From contig NZ_JBATXG010000023.1 of assembly GCF_049673105.1 (NCBI RefSeq), forward strand, positions 1 through 54,269: a stretch of 54,269 bases of DNA, read 5' to 3'. Below the pieces are notes generated by a model. That model had not been told where the DNA came from. It was given only the letters and a program-made list of their open reading frames with translations, and did no database searches. Below are positions 24,601-33,490 of this stretch, piece after piece. Origin of the DNA: Castellaniella sp049673105 (lineage in GTDB: Bacteria; Pseudomonadota; Gammaproteobacteria; Burkholderiales; Burkholderiaceae_B). The first letter of the stretch is position 1. Every line of letters begins with the position of its first letter. The position numbers and the translations under genes were made by a program.

Positions 24601-24634
24601 AAAACCCGTAAGATATTGATTCTTACGGGTTTTT
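24601..24634 (-). terminator. Rho-independent terminator after tRNA-Leu(GAG)
   Basis: ACCCGTAAGA (24604-24613) and TCTTACGGGT (24621-24630) form a perfect 10-bp stem with T-runs on both sides, so it can work in either direction. It ends the secG/tRNA-Leu transcript on the minus strand. Confidence 0.88.
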
Positions 24635-24667
24635 TTGGGCTTCTCCGGATATTCCCGGACTATTCGA

Positions 24668-24752
24668 TGGTGCCGTCGACGAGACTCGAACTCGTACAGC
24701 TTTCGCCACTACCCCCTCAAGATAGCGTGTCTACCAATTCCACCACGACGGC
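24668..24752 (-). tRNA. tRNA-Leu (anticodon GAG)
   Basis: This 85-base class II tRNA has acceptor stem GCCGTCG/CGACGGC, the D-arm GGTGGAATTGGTAGACACG typical of leucine, anticodon loop TTGAGGG (anticodon GAG), a long variable arm, T-loop TTCGAGT and encoded CCA. It lies downstream of secG, its usual place in many proteobacteria. Confidence 0.96.
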
Positions 24753-24800
24753 TTGGTCTTCCCCTTTCGGGAAAGACGCAAATTCTAGCATGAAGGCTGT

Positions 24801-25247
24801 CTACTTGCTGCTCGGCGCAGCGGGCACCACAGGCACCGAAGCGTCTGAATTGGCAGCCGGGGCAGCCGGCACGACCGTACCTGCCTGGTCTGCAGCGGCG
24901 GGGGCAGCAGCGCCCACATCAGGGACGGCGGAACCCGTGGCAGGAGCAGGCGCCTTTTCGGAAGAAGTGAAGCCTTGCATGATGCCTGTTTCGATGGGCG
25001 AGCCCGCCGGGTGATGGGCCACCCAGGCCAAGCCGATGGTCGTGACGAAAAACACGACAGCCGCCCATTTGGTCGCCCGCGACAGGAAGTTGGCGGCCCC
25101 AGCCGAGCCGAATACGCTGCCGGCTGAGCCGCTGCCGAAGGCGGCGCCCATATCGGCGCCCTTGCCCTGCTGCAACAGCACCAGCACGATGATCAACAGG
25201 GAAGAGATGACCTGCAGCGTCATCAGGGCGGAAGAAAACCATTGCAT
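24801..25247 (-). CDS. secG: SecG, protein-export channel subunit
   Basis: SecG is the small auxiliary subunit of the SecYEG translocon. The 148-residue protein has two helices (about 5-24 and 59-78) separated by the conserved LLQQGKGADMGAAFGSGSAGSVFGS loop. An Ala/Pro/Val-rich tail of about 60 residues extends past the usual bacterial length; such tails are common in Burkholderiales. It follows tpiA by 22 bases. Confidence 0.95.
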   Translation of the reverse strand: MQWFSSALMTLQVISSLLIIVLVLLQQGKGADMGAAFGSGSAGSVFGSAGAANFLSRATKWAAVVFFVTTIGLAWVAHHPAGSPIETGIMQGFTSSEKAPAPATGSAVPDVGAAAPAAADQAGTVVPAAPAANSDASVPVVPAAPSSK

Positions 25248-25269
25248 GATAAGCGGACTCCGGGAGTCT

Positions 25270-26019
25270 TTAAGCGGCCGCAGCCGCGATATTCAAAAAT
25301 TCTTCGGCGACAAGCGATGCTCCACCCACCAGGGCGCCATCGATGTCGGGTTGGGCAAACAAATCGGACGCATTGGCGGCCTTGACGCTACCGCCGTACA
25401 GGATCCGTGTCTGGGCAGCGCCATGCCTGGTCAGCGCCGCGCGGATGAAAGCATGCACGGCCTGGGCTTGTTCCGGCGTGGCGGTGCGGCCTGTGCCGAT
25501 GGCCCAGACGGGTTCATAGGCGATCACCAGACGGGACAGGGATTCCGCCCCCAAAGCCAGCACCGGTTCCAGTTGGTCGCCGATCACGCATTCGGCATCG
25601 CCGGCATCGCGATCAGACAGGGTTTCGCCCACACACACGACGGGCGTCAATCCGGCCCCCAGGGCGGCGGCGGCCTTGGCCGCTACCAGCGCGCTGGATT
25701 CTCCATGCATGGCACGCCGTTCGGAATGCCCGCACAAGACCCAGCTGACCTCGAAATCCGCCAACATGGCGGCGGACACTTCGCCCGTATAGGCGCCACG
25801 ATCATGCACGCTGATATCCTGGGCGCCCCAGCTGACCGTCGACCCCGACAAGGCCTGACGCGCCTGGGCCAGGTACGGGAAAGGCACGCAGACCGCCAGC
25901 TGGGCAGAACCAGCCCGCTGGGCGCCGGCCACCAGGCCGCCCAGCAAGGCGGCATTGTCAGCCAGACTGCCGTGCATCTTCCAGTTGCCCATGACTAGGC
26001 GCGTACGAGCGTGATTCAT
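25270..26019 (-). CDS. tpiA: Triosephosphate isomerase
   Basis: TpiA interconverts dihydroxyacetone phosphate and glyceraldehyde 3-phosphate. The 249-residue protein has the motifs GNWKMHG (catalytic Lys), CGHSERRA (catalytic His) and AYEPVWAIGTG (catalytic Glu), with a phosphate-binding LYGGSVKAAN near the end. I start it at ATG 26019 (MNHARTRLVMGNWK); longer in-frame readings run back towards tRNA-Leu and lack homology. Confidence 0.96.
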   Translation of the reverse strand: MNHARTRLVMGNWKMHGSLADNAALLGGLVAGAQRAGSAQLAVCVPFPYLAQARQALSGSTVSWGAQDISVHDRGAYTGEVSAAMLADFEVSWVLCGHSERRAMHGESSALVAAKAAAALGAGLTPVVCVGETLSDRDAGDAECVIGDQLEPVLALGAESLSRLVIAYEPVWAIGTGRTATPEQAQAVHAFIRAALTRHGAAQTRILYGGSVKAANASDLFAQPDIDGALVGGASLVAEEFLNIAAAAA

Positions 26020-26059
26020 GCGTATGCCTTGACGAGGTTTTTGAATCAGGGAACTCTTG

Positions 26060-26065
26060 ATTGTA
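26060..26065 (-). promoter_or_regulatory. candidate -10 element of the tpiA promoter
   Basis: On the minus strand TACAAT stands 41 bases before the tpiA ATG. A -35 element is not clear. It lies downstream of the two tRNA genes, so tpiA could have its own promoter besides read-through. Confidence 0.35.
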
Positions 26066-26136
26066 GCGTGTTTGCCCGTTTTCTGGCGAACAGACAGACA
26101 CCAAAGACGCCCGTTGCGCCATGTCTGCCTGAATAA

Positions 26137-26221
26137 TGGTGCTCCCAGCCGGGGTCGAACCGGCACGCCCGAAAGCGAGGGATTTTAAGTCCCTTGCGTC
26201 TACCAATTCCGCCATGGGAGC
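26137..26221 (-). tRNA. tRNA-Leu (anticodon TAA)
   Basis: This 85-base gene has acceptor stem GCTCCCA/TGGGAGC, D-arm GGCGGAATTGGTAGACGC, anticodon stem AGGGA/TCCCT with loop CTTAAAA (anticodon TAA), a long variable arm, T-loop TTCGACC and encoded CCA. Confidence 0.96.
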
Positions 26222-26230
26222 CAGTCAAAC

Positions 26231-26320
26231 TGGCGGAAGCGGTGAGATTCGAACTCACGGATGGGTTGCCCCATCGCCGGTTTTCAAGACCGGTCCATTC
26301 AACCACTCTGGCACGCTTCC
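26231..26320 (-). tRNA. tRNA-Ser (anticodon TGA)
   Basis: This 90-base class II tRNA has acceptor stem GGAAGCG/CGCTTCC, anticodon loop CTTGAAA within ACCGG pairs (anticodon TGA), a long variable arm, T-loop TTCGAAT and encoded CCA. Only 9 bases separate it from tRNA-Leu(TAA), so both probably come from one precursor. Confidence 0.96.
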
Positions 26321-26377
26321 GGGATGAAGATCGCAAGTGTAGCGCATAATTCAGGATGATCATTCAGCGGAGGCCTC

Positions 26378-27358
26378 ATGAAAGCCATTGAAATCACGAG
26401 ACCCGGCGGCCCGGAAGTCCTGGAACTCGTGGATCGACCGACCCCCGTCCCCGGCCCTGGCGAGGTCCTGATCGAAGTCGGCGCCGCCGGCATCAACCGA
26501 CCCGACGTATTCCAGCGCCAGGGCAGCTATCCGCCGCCCGCTGGCGCGTCGGACTTGCCGGGCCTGGAAGTCGCCGGGCGGATCGTCGGCGGCGATCCGC
26601 AATCCGCCGGGCTGAACATCGGCGACTCGGTCTGCGCGCTGCTGACAGGCGGCGGCTATGCCCAGTACTGCGTAGCGCCAGCCGCCCTGTGTCTGCCGGT
26701 ACCCAAAGGCCTGTCCATGATCGAGGCAGCCGCCCTGCCGGAAACCTATTTCACGGTCTGGAGCAACGTCTTTGACCGAGGCCGGCTGTCGCCCGGTGAA
26801 ACCTTGCTGGTGCACGGCGGAGCCAGCGGCATCGGCACCACGGCCATCGCGCTGGCACATGCCTTCGGACACACGGTCTATGCCACGGCGGGCAGCACCG
26901 AACGGGTGCAGGCCATCGAGGCCCTGGGCTGCACCCGCGGCATCAACTACCGCACCCAGGACTTTGTCGAGGCCATTCACGCCCTGACGGACAATCGCGG
27001 GGTGGACGTGATTCTGGATATGGTGGCGGGCGATTACCTGCCGCGTAATCTCAAGGCGCTGGCCGACGAGGGCCGGCTGGTGATGATCGCCCAATTGGGC
27101 GGCGCCCACGGCACGGTCAACTGCTGGCAGATCATGGCGCGACGCCTGACCATCACGGGCTCCACCCTGCGCTCCCGCCCGGTGGCGTTCAAGGCCGCCA
27201 TCGCGCAAGCGCTGCGTGACCGGGTCTGGCCGCTGCTGGAAGCCGGCACGATCCGTCCCATCGTCCATGCCACCTTCCCGCTGGCCGAGGCATCGCGGGC
27301 GCATGCCATGATGGACGCGGGCGAGCAGATCGGGAAAATCGTGCTGACGCTGTCATAA
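26378..27358 (+). CDS. NAD(P)H quinone oxidoreductase, PIG3/QOR type
   Basis: The 326-residue protein is a zinc-free medium-chain dehydrogenase. It has the catalytic-domain start MKAIEITRPGGPEVLEL, the family motif AAGINRPDVFQRQGSYPPP (about 38-56), and the nucleotide-binding AxxGxxG in LLVHGGASGIGTTAIALA (about 143-160). PIG3-like members reduce quinones with NADPH. It faces tRNA-Ser divergently and converges on pnp at a shared terminator. The exact substrate is unknown. Confidence 0.9.
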   Translation: MKAIEITRPGGPEVLELVDRPTPVPGPGEVLIEVGAAGINRPDVFQRQGSYPPPAGASDLPGLEVAGRIVGGDPQSAGLNIGDSVCALLTGGGYAQYCVAPAALCLPVPKGLSMIEAAALPETYFTVWSNVFDRGRLSPGETLLVHGGASGIGTTAIALAHAFGHTVYATAGSTERVQAIEALGCTRGINYRTQDFVEAIHALTDNRGVDVILDMVAGDYLPRNLKALADEGRLVMIAQLGGAHGTVNCWQIMARRLTITGSTLRSRPVAFKAAIAQALRDRVWPLLEAGTIRPIVHATFPLAEASRAHAMMDAGEQIGKIVLTLS

Positions 27359-27384
27359 ACGGGGGATCGCCCTGCAACCATTGA

Positions 27385-27418
27385 AAAAGGGCGCCCTGCC
27401 GTAGCAGGGCGCCCTTTT
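27385..27418. terminator. bidirectional terminator between the quinone oxidoreductase gene and pnp
   Basis: AAAAGGGCGCCCTGC (27385-27399) pairs perfectly with GCAGGGCGCCCTTTT (27404-27418) around the 4-base loop CGTA. A/T runs on both sides suit the two converging genes. Confidence 0.88.
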
Positions 27419-27463
27419 AGCGAGCGGTGTCCGAGCAGCGCTGCCGCCCGGACCGGCAGACGA

Positions 27464-29608
27464 TTACTCGGTCGTCGCCGGAGCAGCCGGGCCGCCCTGA
27501 GCTTCGATCCCGCCAATAGCCTTGACCGACAGACGCAGACGACCACGGTCGTCGGCTTCCAGGATCTTGACGCGCACCGATTGACCCACCTTCAGCACGT
27601 CGTTGATGTCGGCGATGCGGTAGTTGGCGATCTCGGAGATGTGCAGCAGGCCGTCGCGACCCGGCAGCACCTGAACGATGGCGCCGAAGTCCAGCAGACG
27701 CTGCACCGTACCCTGATATTCCTGGCCGATTTCGACGTCGGCGGTCAGTTCCTTGATGCGGCGCTCGGCTTCGTGGGCGCGGTCCAGGTCGGCGCTGGCG
27801 ATGGTGATGTTGCCATCGTCGCTGATGTCGATCTGGCAGCCGGTTTCCTCGGTCAGAGCGCGGATGGTGGCGCCACCCTTGCCGATCACGTCACGGATTT
27901 TTTCCGGGTTGATCTTGATGCGCAGCATGCGCGGGGCGAAGTCGGACAGTTCGGTGCGCGAACCATCGATGGCGGCGCGCATCTTTTCCAGGATGTGCAG
28001 ACGGCCTTCGCGCGCCTGATCCAGCGCGACCTGCATGATTTCCTTGGTGATGCCCTGGATCTTGATGTCCATCTGCAGAGCCGTCACGCCGGTCACGGTA
28101 CCCGTGACCTTGAAATCCATATCGCCCAGGTGATCTTCGTCACCCAGGATATCGGTCAGGACGGCGAATTTGCCGCCTTCCTTGATCAGACCCATCGCGA
28201 CACCGGCCACGTGATCCTTGACCGGCACGCCGGCGTCCATCATGGACAGGCTGCCGCCGCAAACCGAAGCCATGGACGAAGAACCATTGGATTCGGTGAT
28301 TTCCGACACCAGGCGCAGCGTGTACTGGAAGTCTTCCGCGCTGGGCAGCAGGGGCAGCAAGGCGCGCTTGGCCAGACGACCGTGGCCGATCTCACGGCGC
28401 TTGGGCACACCGAAGCGACCGGTTTCGCCGGTGGCGAACGGGGGCATGTTGTAGTGCAGCATGAAACGGTCACGGTATTCGCCCATGATCGAATCGATGA
28501 TCTGTTCGTCTTGTTTGGTGCCCAGGGTCGTGACCACCAGCGCCTGGGTTTCACCCCGGGTGAACAGGGCCGAGCCGTGGGCGCGGGGCAGCACGCCCAG
28601 GCGGATGCTGATGGGACGCACGGTGCGCGTGTCACGCCCGTCGATGCGCGGTTCGCCGTTCAGGATCTGGCCGCGGACGATTTCCGATTCCAGAGCGAAC
28701 AGCATGTTTTCGACTTCGACGCTGTCCGGCGCGGCATCGCCGCGGGCCGTCGCGTGTTCGGCCAGCTTGGCCTTGACGTCGGCGTACACCTGACGCAGCT
28801 GTGTCGTGCGTTCTTGTTTGTCACGTTCCTGGTAGGCGGCCTTCAGGGCATCGAACGCGGCGCTGCGCACGGCGGTGGCCAGCATGTCGTTGCGGGGGGC
28901 GGGCTGCCAGTCCCATTCGGGCTTGCCGGCTTCGGCCACCAGTTCGTGGATGGCGTTGATGCAAGCCTGCATCTGTTCGTGACCGAACACCACGCCGCCC
29001 AGCATGATTTCTTCGGACAATTGCTTGGCTTCGGATTCGACCATCAGCACAGCGGTTTCGGTACCGGCCACCACCAGATCCAGCTGGGATTGCTCATGCA
29101 GTTGCGTGGTATCGGGATTCAGCACGTACTGGCCATCGATGTAGCCAACGCGAGCGGCGCCCACCGGGCCATTGAAGGGGATGCCGGAAATCGCCAGTGC
29201 AGCCGATGCGCCGATCAGCGCCGGGATGTCGGGGTCGACTTCGGGATTCACCGACAGCGTATGGATGATGACCTGAACGTCGTTGTAGAAGCCTTCCGGG
29301 AACAGCGGACGCAACGGGCGATCGATCAGGCGCGAGGTCAGCGTTTCTTTTTCAGAGGGCTTGCCTTCGCGCTTGAAGAAACCGCCCGGGATCTTACCGG
29401 CGGCATAGGTCTTTTCGACGTAATCGACGGTCAGGGGAAAGAAATCCTGGCCAGGCTTGGGCTTGCGGGCGGCCACGACGGTAGCCAGCACGACCGTATC
29501 ATCCACCGACACCAGCACGGCGCCGCCTGCCTGGCGGGCGATTTCACCGGTTTCCAGGACGACGGTATGCTGACCGTACTGGAATGACTTGCTCACTTTG
29601 TTGAACAT
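27464..29608 (-). CDS. pnp: Polynucleotide phosphorylase
   Basis: PNPase is a 3'-5' phosphorolytic exoribonuclease of the RNA degradosome. The 714-residue protein has two RNase PH domains (about 1-220 and 310-540), a KH domain (KIRDVIGKGGATIRALTEETG, near 565) and an S1 domain (GQEYQGTVQRLLDFGAIVQ ... GLLHISEI, about 620-695). The ATG follows an AGGATAAGAAA sequence. It lies downstream of rpsO on the same strand, the conserved bacterial order, with an intervening hairpin. Confidence 0.97.
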   Translation of the reverse strand: MFNKVSKSFQYGQHTVVLETGEIARQAGGAVLVSVDDTVVLATVVAARKPKPGQDFFPLTVDYVEKTYAAGKIPGGFFKREGKPSEKETLTSRLIDRPLRPLFPEGFYNDVQVIIHTLSVNPEVDPDIPALIGASAALAISGIPFNGPVGAARVGYIDGQYVLNPDTTQLHEQSQLDLVVAGTETAVLMVESEAKQLSEEIMLGGVVFGHEQMQACINAIHELVAEAGKPEWDWQPAPRNDMLATAVRSAAFDALKAAYQERDKQERTTQLRQVYADVKAKLAEHATARGDAAPDSVEVENMLFALESEIVRGQILNGEPRIDGRDTRTVRPISIRLGVLPRAHGSALFTRGETQALVVTTLGTKQDEQIIDSIMGEYRDRFMLHYNMPPFATGETGRFGVPKRREIGHGRLAKRALLPLLPSAEDFQYTLRLVSEITESNGSSSMASVCGGSLSMMDAGVPVKDHVAGVAMGLIKEGGKFAVLTDILGDEDHLGDMDFKVTGTVTGVTALQMDIKIQGITKEIMQVALDQAREGRLHILEKMRAAIDGSRTELSDFAPRMLRIKINPEKIRDVIGKGGATIRALTEETGCQIDISDDGNITIASADLDRAHEAERRIKELTADVEIGQEYQGTVQRLLDFGAIVQVLPGRDGLLHISEIANYRIADINDVLKVGQSVRVKILEADDRGRLRLSVKAIGGIEAQGGPAAPATTE

Positions 29609-29687
29609 TTTCTTATCCTATTAAAAAGGCCGTCCGCAGACACGCGCCTGCACTCCGCCACGAGCGGAAACTATATCGACGACCCAT

Positions 29688-29734
29688 GACAAAAAGCCGC
29701 GCACACTGCGGACATGGCGGCAGCGTGCACGGCT
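29688..29734 (-). terminator. terminator between rpsO and pnp
   Basis: On the minus strand AGCCGTGCACGCTGC pairs with GCAGTGTGCGCGGCT (two non-Watson-Crick positions) and a TTTTT run follows. This is the position of the leaky rpsO terminator seen in other bacteria, so part of the transcripts may continue into pnp. Confidence 0.75.
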
Positions 29735-29762
29735 TGCGTAAGGGGAACAAAGCCCCCGGGCA

Positions 29763-30032
29763 TTACTTGCGCAGACCGAGTTTTTCAATCAGGGCGCGAT
29801 AGGAATCCGGGTTACGGCCTTTCAGGTAGTCCAGCAACTTACGACGACGGCTGACCATGCGCAGCAGGCCGCGGCGGGAATGGTGGTCTTTCGTGTGGGC
29901 TTTGAAGTGGCCGGTCAGTTCATTGATGCGGGCGGTCAGCAAAGCGACCTGGACTTCAGGAGAACCGGTATCACCGGAAGCGCGCTGGAATTGCGCGACG
30001 ATGTCGGATTTGACGATATCAGCAACGGACAT
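29763..30032 (-). CDS. rpsO: 30S ribosomal protein S15
   Basis: S15 binds the central domain of 16S rRNA and its own mRNA in some bacteria. The product is 89 residues, the standard length, with GDTGSPEVQVALLTARINELTGHFK and HSRRGLLRMVSRRRKLLDYLK. ATG 30032 gives this length; an upstream in-frame start at 30065 would add 11 unlikely residues. Confidence 0.98.
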   Translation of the reverse strand: MSVADIVKSDIVAQFQRASGDTGSPEVQVALLTARINELTGHFKAHTKDHHSRRGLLRMVSRRRKLLDYLKGRNPDSYRALIEKLGLRK

Positions 30033-30122
30033 GTTTTTATGAACCTCTGTAACAGGCGGCAGCACCGAGGCGCGCTGCCGTGAAATGGAAAAGCGCCACG
30101 CAAAATCGTGGCGCGGACGAAA

Positions 30123-30911
30123 TTATAGCGGATTTGAATCCCGCATGCGCTGGCCCAGACGCCGGGCGCGGCGGATCCGCCACAGCCAGATCAGCCAGCC
30201 AGACAGGCTGTAGAGCACGAACAGTGCGAACAGCACCACCGGGGGATCGCTGGACACGAACACGAAACCCGCCACCACCAGCAACATCACCCAAAACGGC
30301 ACACTGCGCCCCAGGGCGAAAGATTTGCCGCTGAAAAACGGCGCATTGGACACCATGGCGATGCCCGCATACACCGTCACGGCAAAGGCGAACCAGGGAA
30401 TCAGGCCATCGGACAGCGACAATTTGTTATCGACGGACAGCCAGACGAAACCGGCCACCAGCGCCGCTGCCGCCGGGCTGGGCAAGCCCTGGAAATATTG
30501 TTTGTCGACCGTGCCGATATTGGCATTGAAGCGCGCCAGGCGCAGGGCTGCGCCCACCACATAGATGAAAGCCGCCAGCCAGCCCCAGCGCCCCAGGCCC
30601 TGCAACGACCATTCATACATCACCAGCGCAGGCGCCATGCCAAACGAAATCATGTCGGCCAGGGAATCGTACTGCTCTCCGAAGGCCGACTGGGTATTGG
30701 TCAGGCGGGCCACCCGCCCATCCATGCTGTCGAACACCATGGCCAGAAAGATCGCGATCGCGGCGACCTCGAAATTCTGGTTCATGGCCTGCACCACGGC
30801 ATAAAAGCCGGAAAACAGGTTGGCGGTGGTAAAGGCGTTAGGCAGCAGGTAAATGCTGCGGCGGCGCTGTCGTTCGTCAGGCATAGAGGGTTCAGGCTGC
30901 AGAGTCGTCAT
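30123..30911 (-). CDS. pssA: CDP-diacylglycerol-serine O-phosphatidyltransferase
   Basis: PssA makes phosphatidylserine from CDP-diacylglycerol and serine in the membrane. The protein has about eight helices and the CDP-alcohol phosphotransferase signature DSMDGRVAR-x8-G-x3-D-x3-D (FGEQYDSLAD). ATG 30911 (262 residues) overlaps psd by 20 bases; ATG 30884 (MPDERQRRR) is an equally possible start, since neither has a strong ribosome binding site. It follows psd, whose enzyme uses its product. Confidence 0.93.
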   Translation of the reverse strand: MTTLQPEPSMPDERQRRRSIYLLPNAFTTANLFSGFYAVVQAMNQNFEVAAIAIFLAMVFDSMDGRVARLTNTQSAFGEQYDSLADMISFGMAPALVMYEWSLQGLGRWGWLAAFIYVVGAALRLARFNANIGTVDKQYFQGLPSPAAAALVAGFVWLSVDNKLSLSDGLIPWFAFAVTVYAGIAMVSNAPFFSGKSFALGRSVPFWVMLLVVAGFVFVSSDPPVVLFALFVLYSLSGWLIWLWRIRRARRLGQRMRDSNPL

Positions 30912-31572
30912 CTCGGACCGGGACGGGCAGTTCAGCCAGCACGGTGCTGGTGGCCTTGACCTTGTCGCCGATGGCAACACGCGGTCGCGTCCCTGGGGGC
31001 AAGTATACGTCTACCCGGGATCCGAAGCGGATGAAGCCGTAGCGCTGCCCCGCATACACCGTCTGACCTGCCTTGGCATGGCACAGAATACGTTTGGCGA
31101 CCAGCCCCGCCACCTGCACCGCCGTGACGGTCTGTCCGCCCGGCGTGTGCAGCACCATGGCATTGCGTTCGTTTTCCAGCGATGCCTTATCCAGCGCGGC
31201 ATTGAAAAATTTGCCCGGAAAATATTCGATGGATTGAATCGTGCCATCGACCGGTGCGCGATTCGAATGCACGTTGAAGACATTCATGAAGACACTGATC
31301 TTCACCGAGGGGCGACCGCCGGCATAGGGATCGGCGGCATCCTCGACGCAGACGATGCGCCCGTCTGCCGGACACAGCACCAGGCCGTCGCCATCGGGCG
31401 CTTCACGCGCGGGGTCGCGAAAGAACTGCAGCGCGAACAGCGCAAAGATCCAGAACGGAATGGAGACCCACAGCGACCAGGCGCTGACCAGCAGTGCCGC
31501 GATCAGTGCGCCGATCAGGATGCCCCAGCCCTCGCGGGCGATCACAGGGTGAGGATAAGCAGGGATTTTCAT
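30892..31572 (-). CDS. psd: Phosphatidylserine decarboxylase, short form
   Basis: Psd converts phosphatidylserine to phosphatidylethanolamine. The 226-residue protein is of the short class, with an N-terminal membrane segment (about 12-50), NVHSNRAPVDG in the middle and the self-cleavage site IRFGSRVDVYLPPG, where the serine becomes the pyruvoyl group. It begins at ATG 31572 and overlaps pssA. In many Burkholderiales ilvC stands directly upstream; here the heme locus intervenes. Confidence 0.94.
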   Translation of the reverse strand: MKIPAYPHPVIAREGWGILIGALIAALLVSAWSLWVSIPFWIFALFALQFFRDPAREAPDGDGLVLCPADGRIVCVEDAADPYAGGRPSVKISVFMNVFNVHSNRAPVDGTIQSIEYFPGKFFNAALDKASLENERNAMVLHTPGGQTVTAVQVAGLVAKRILCHAKAGQTVYAGQRYGFIRFGSRVDVYLPPGTRPRVAIGDKVKATSTVLAELPVPVRDDDSAA

Positions 31573-31626
31573 AATAGGCGGAAGAATAACCCAAATGGCC
31601 GCGCTTTTCGGCAAAGCGACGACCAG

Positions 31627-32454
31627 TCAACCAAATATCACCAAGGGAATGCCGGGATGCAGAGGATGTTCCCCTATGGACACCTCCATCCCATAGACCT
31701 GCCGCACCCCCTCGACCGTCAGCACTTGCGCCGGCGCGCCGCAGGCCAACACCCTGCCCTGAGCCAGCAAGGCGATGCGATCGCTCCACAACGCCGCCAG
31801 ATTGACGTCATGCAAAATCAGCAGCACCCCCAGCCCCCAGCGTCGCGCCAACTGCCGGACCTGGCGCAGCAAACCATGCTGATGCAAGGGGTCCAGGCTG
31901 GCGGTCGGCTCGTCCAGCAGCAGGTAGCTGCCCGACGCGCCATCCTGCCCCGCGCACAGGATCTGCAGAACGACGCGCGCAAAATGCACGCGCTGCCGTT
32001 CGCCACCCGATAGCTCAGGGTAGCGCCGACCGGCCAAATGCGCCACATCCGCACAGGCCAGGGCCTCGGCCACCCGATGCTCGACGAGCTGCGGATCCAC
32101 CTCGGGAAAGGGATAGGCGCCCATCGCAACGACCTGCTGCACATCCAGATCGAAGGCCAGTTCGGACTGCTGCGGCAATACCGCCCGTGCCCGGGCCAGC
32201 TGGGCGGCGCGCAGATGCGACAAAGCCCGGCCGTTCAAGCAGATATCGGCGGAACCGGCGTCAGACTTCAGCTCTCCGCTCAGCAGCGCCAGCAAGGTGG
32301 ATTTACCCGCCCCATTGGCGCCCAGCACGCTCAATACCTCGCCAGGCAGCACACCCAGGGAAGCCTGCGCCAGCACGGGGCGGGCGCCACGATGGGCGGA
32401 TGCCGCAGACGCAGCCAGCATATCGCTCGTTGAGGCAAGCACGGCACGATCCAT
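31627..32454 (-). CDS. hmuV: HmuV, heme ABC transporter ATPase
   Basis: HmuV powers heme import across the inner membrane. The 275-residue protein has Walker A (GANGAGKST), signature LSGGERQRVHFARVL-type sequence, Walker B (YLLLDEPTASLDP) and the H-loop LHDVNLAA. ATG 32454 follows AGAGGAAAG. It lies 13 bases after hmuU and is the last gene of the heme operon. Confidence 0.94.
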   Translation of the reverse strand: MDRAVLASTSDMLAASAASAHRGARPVLAQASLGVLPGEVLSVLGANGAGKSTLLALLSGELKSDAGSADICLNGRALSHLRAAQLARARAVLPQQSELAFDLDVQQVVAMGAYPFPEVDPQLVEHRVAEALACADVAHLAGRRYPELSGGERQRVHFARVVLQILCAGQDGASGSYLLLDEPTASLDPLHQHGLLRQVRQLARRWGLGVLLILHDVNLAALWSDRIALLAQGRVLACGAPAQVLTVEGVRQVYGMEVSIGEHPLHPGIPLVIFG

Positions 32455-32467
32455 CCAATCTTTCCTC

Positions 32468-33475
32468 TTATCTATCCTGCCCGCCACGCAACAGCAGCCA
32501 GAAGAAAAACGGCCCGCCCACCAAACTGGTGACCAGACCAATCGGCAATTCCGCAGGACTCAACAGCACTCGCGACAACCAGTCTGCCAACACCAGCACC
32601 AGCGCGCCGCCCAGGACACAGGCCGGCAGCAGAAAGCGGTGATGCGCCCCCAGCGCCATGCGCACGACATGCGGCACGACCAGCCCCACAAAGCCGATAC
32701 CGCCGCTCACGGCAACCAATGGCCCCACCAGCAAGGACACCGCGACAATCAGGCGACGACGCACAGACACCAACTCGAACCCCAGGTGCGCTGCTTCCCG
32801 CTCGCCCAACAGCAGGGCATTGAGCACACGCCACTGACGGCACAGATACACCAGCAGGCCAAGCGTCCAGGGCCCCGCCCACGCCAGCACCGTCCAATCC
32901 GCACCGGACAAACTGCCCATGCTCCAGAACGTCAAATCCCGCAATTGCGCATCGTTGGCCGCATACGTCAGCAGGCCGATCAGGCTGCCGCACGCCGTAT
33001 TGATGGCGATGCCCGCCAGCAGAATGCCGGCGACGCCGGGCTGACGCCTGCCAATGGCATACGCCAGAAACGTGGCGGCCAGGCTGCCCAGAAAAGCTGC
33101 CGCCATGATCAACCACGCGCCCCCCGCCGCCAGCACGATCGCCAGCACAGCCCCCAGCGCCGCCCCCGAGGAAATACCCACCAGGCCAGGCTCGGCCAGG
33201 GGGTTGCGGAACAAGGCCTGAATGACGGCGCCGGCCAAGGCCAGCGCGGCCCCGACCGCCGCGCTGAACAAGGCCCGCGGCAGACGTATGTCGATCAACA
33301 CCTGGCGCAGCAGGGTGTCGCCCGGCATCAACGCGCCCCACAACAGCTGCGGCAGCCTGTCCCAGGGAATCGGGACGGGGCCGCTGGCGCTAGCCGCCAG
33401 CAGCGCCAGCGCCAGGCAGCCCCCCAGAGCCAGCAGACAGACGGGCGGCGACACGGGATAGGACACGGTCGACAT
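32468..33475 (-). CDS. hmuU: HmuU, heme ABC transporter permease
   Basis: HmuU is the FecCD-family inner-membrane channel. The 335-residue protein has about ten helices, with RLPRALFSAAVGAALALAGAVIQ near the first third and the FecCD motif GIGFVGLVVPHVVRMALG near the end. The start at 33475 has CGGGAA before it; ATG 33490, directly against the hmuT stop, is an alternative adding five residues. Confidence 0.93.
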   Translation of the reverse strand: MSTVSYPVSPPVCLLALGGCLALALLAASASGPVPIPWDRLPQLLWGALMPGDTLLRQVLIDIRLPRALFSAAVGAALALAGAVIQALFRNPLAEPGLVGISSGAALGAVLAIVLAAGGAWLIMAAAFLGSLAATFLAYAIGRRQPGVAGILLAGIAINTACGSLIGLLTYAANDAQLRDLTFWSMGSLSGADWTVLAWAGPWTLGLLVYLCRQWRVLNALLLGEREAAHLGFELVSVRRRLIVAVSLLVGPLVAVSGGIGFVGLVVPHVVRMALGAHHRFLLPACVLGGALVLVLADWLSRVLLSPAELPIGLVTSLVGGPFFFWLLLRGGQDR

Positions 33476-33490
33476 GGTGTGTTCCCGCAT

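Noticed and set aside
24600..24760. tRNA-Leu(GAG) as a phage or island attachment site
   Set aside because: I found no duplicate of the tRNA 3' end on the other side of the putative islet and no integrase.
27581..29587. 668-codon open frame antisense to pnp
   Set aside because: It is the shadow of a GC-rich gene; it is rich in Gly, His, Asp and Gln with no domain pattern, while the opposite strand is a complete PNPase.
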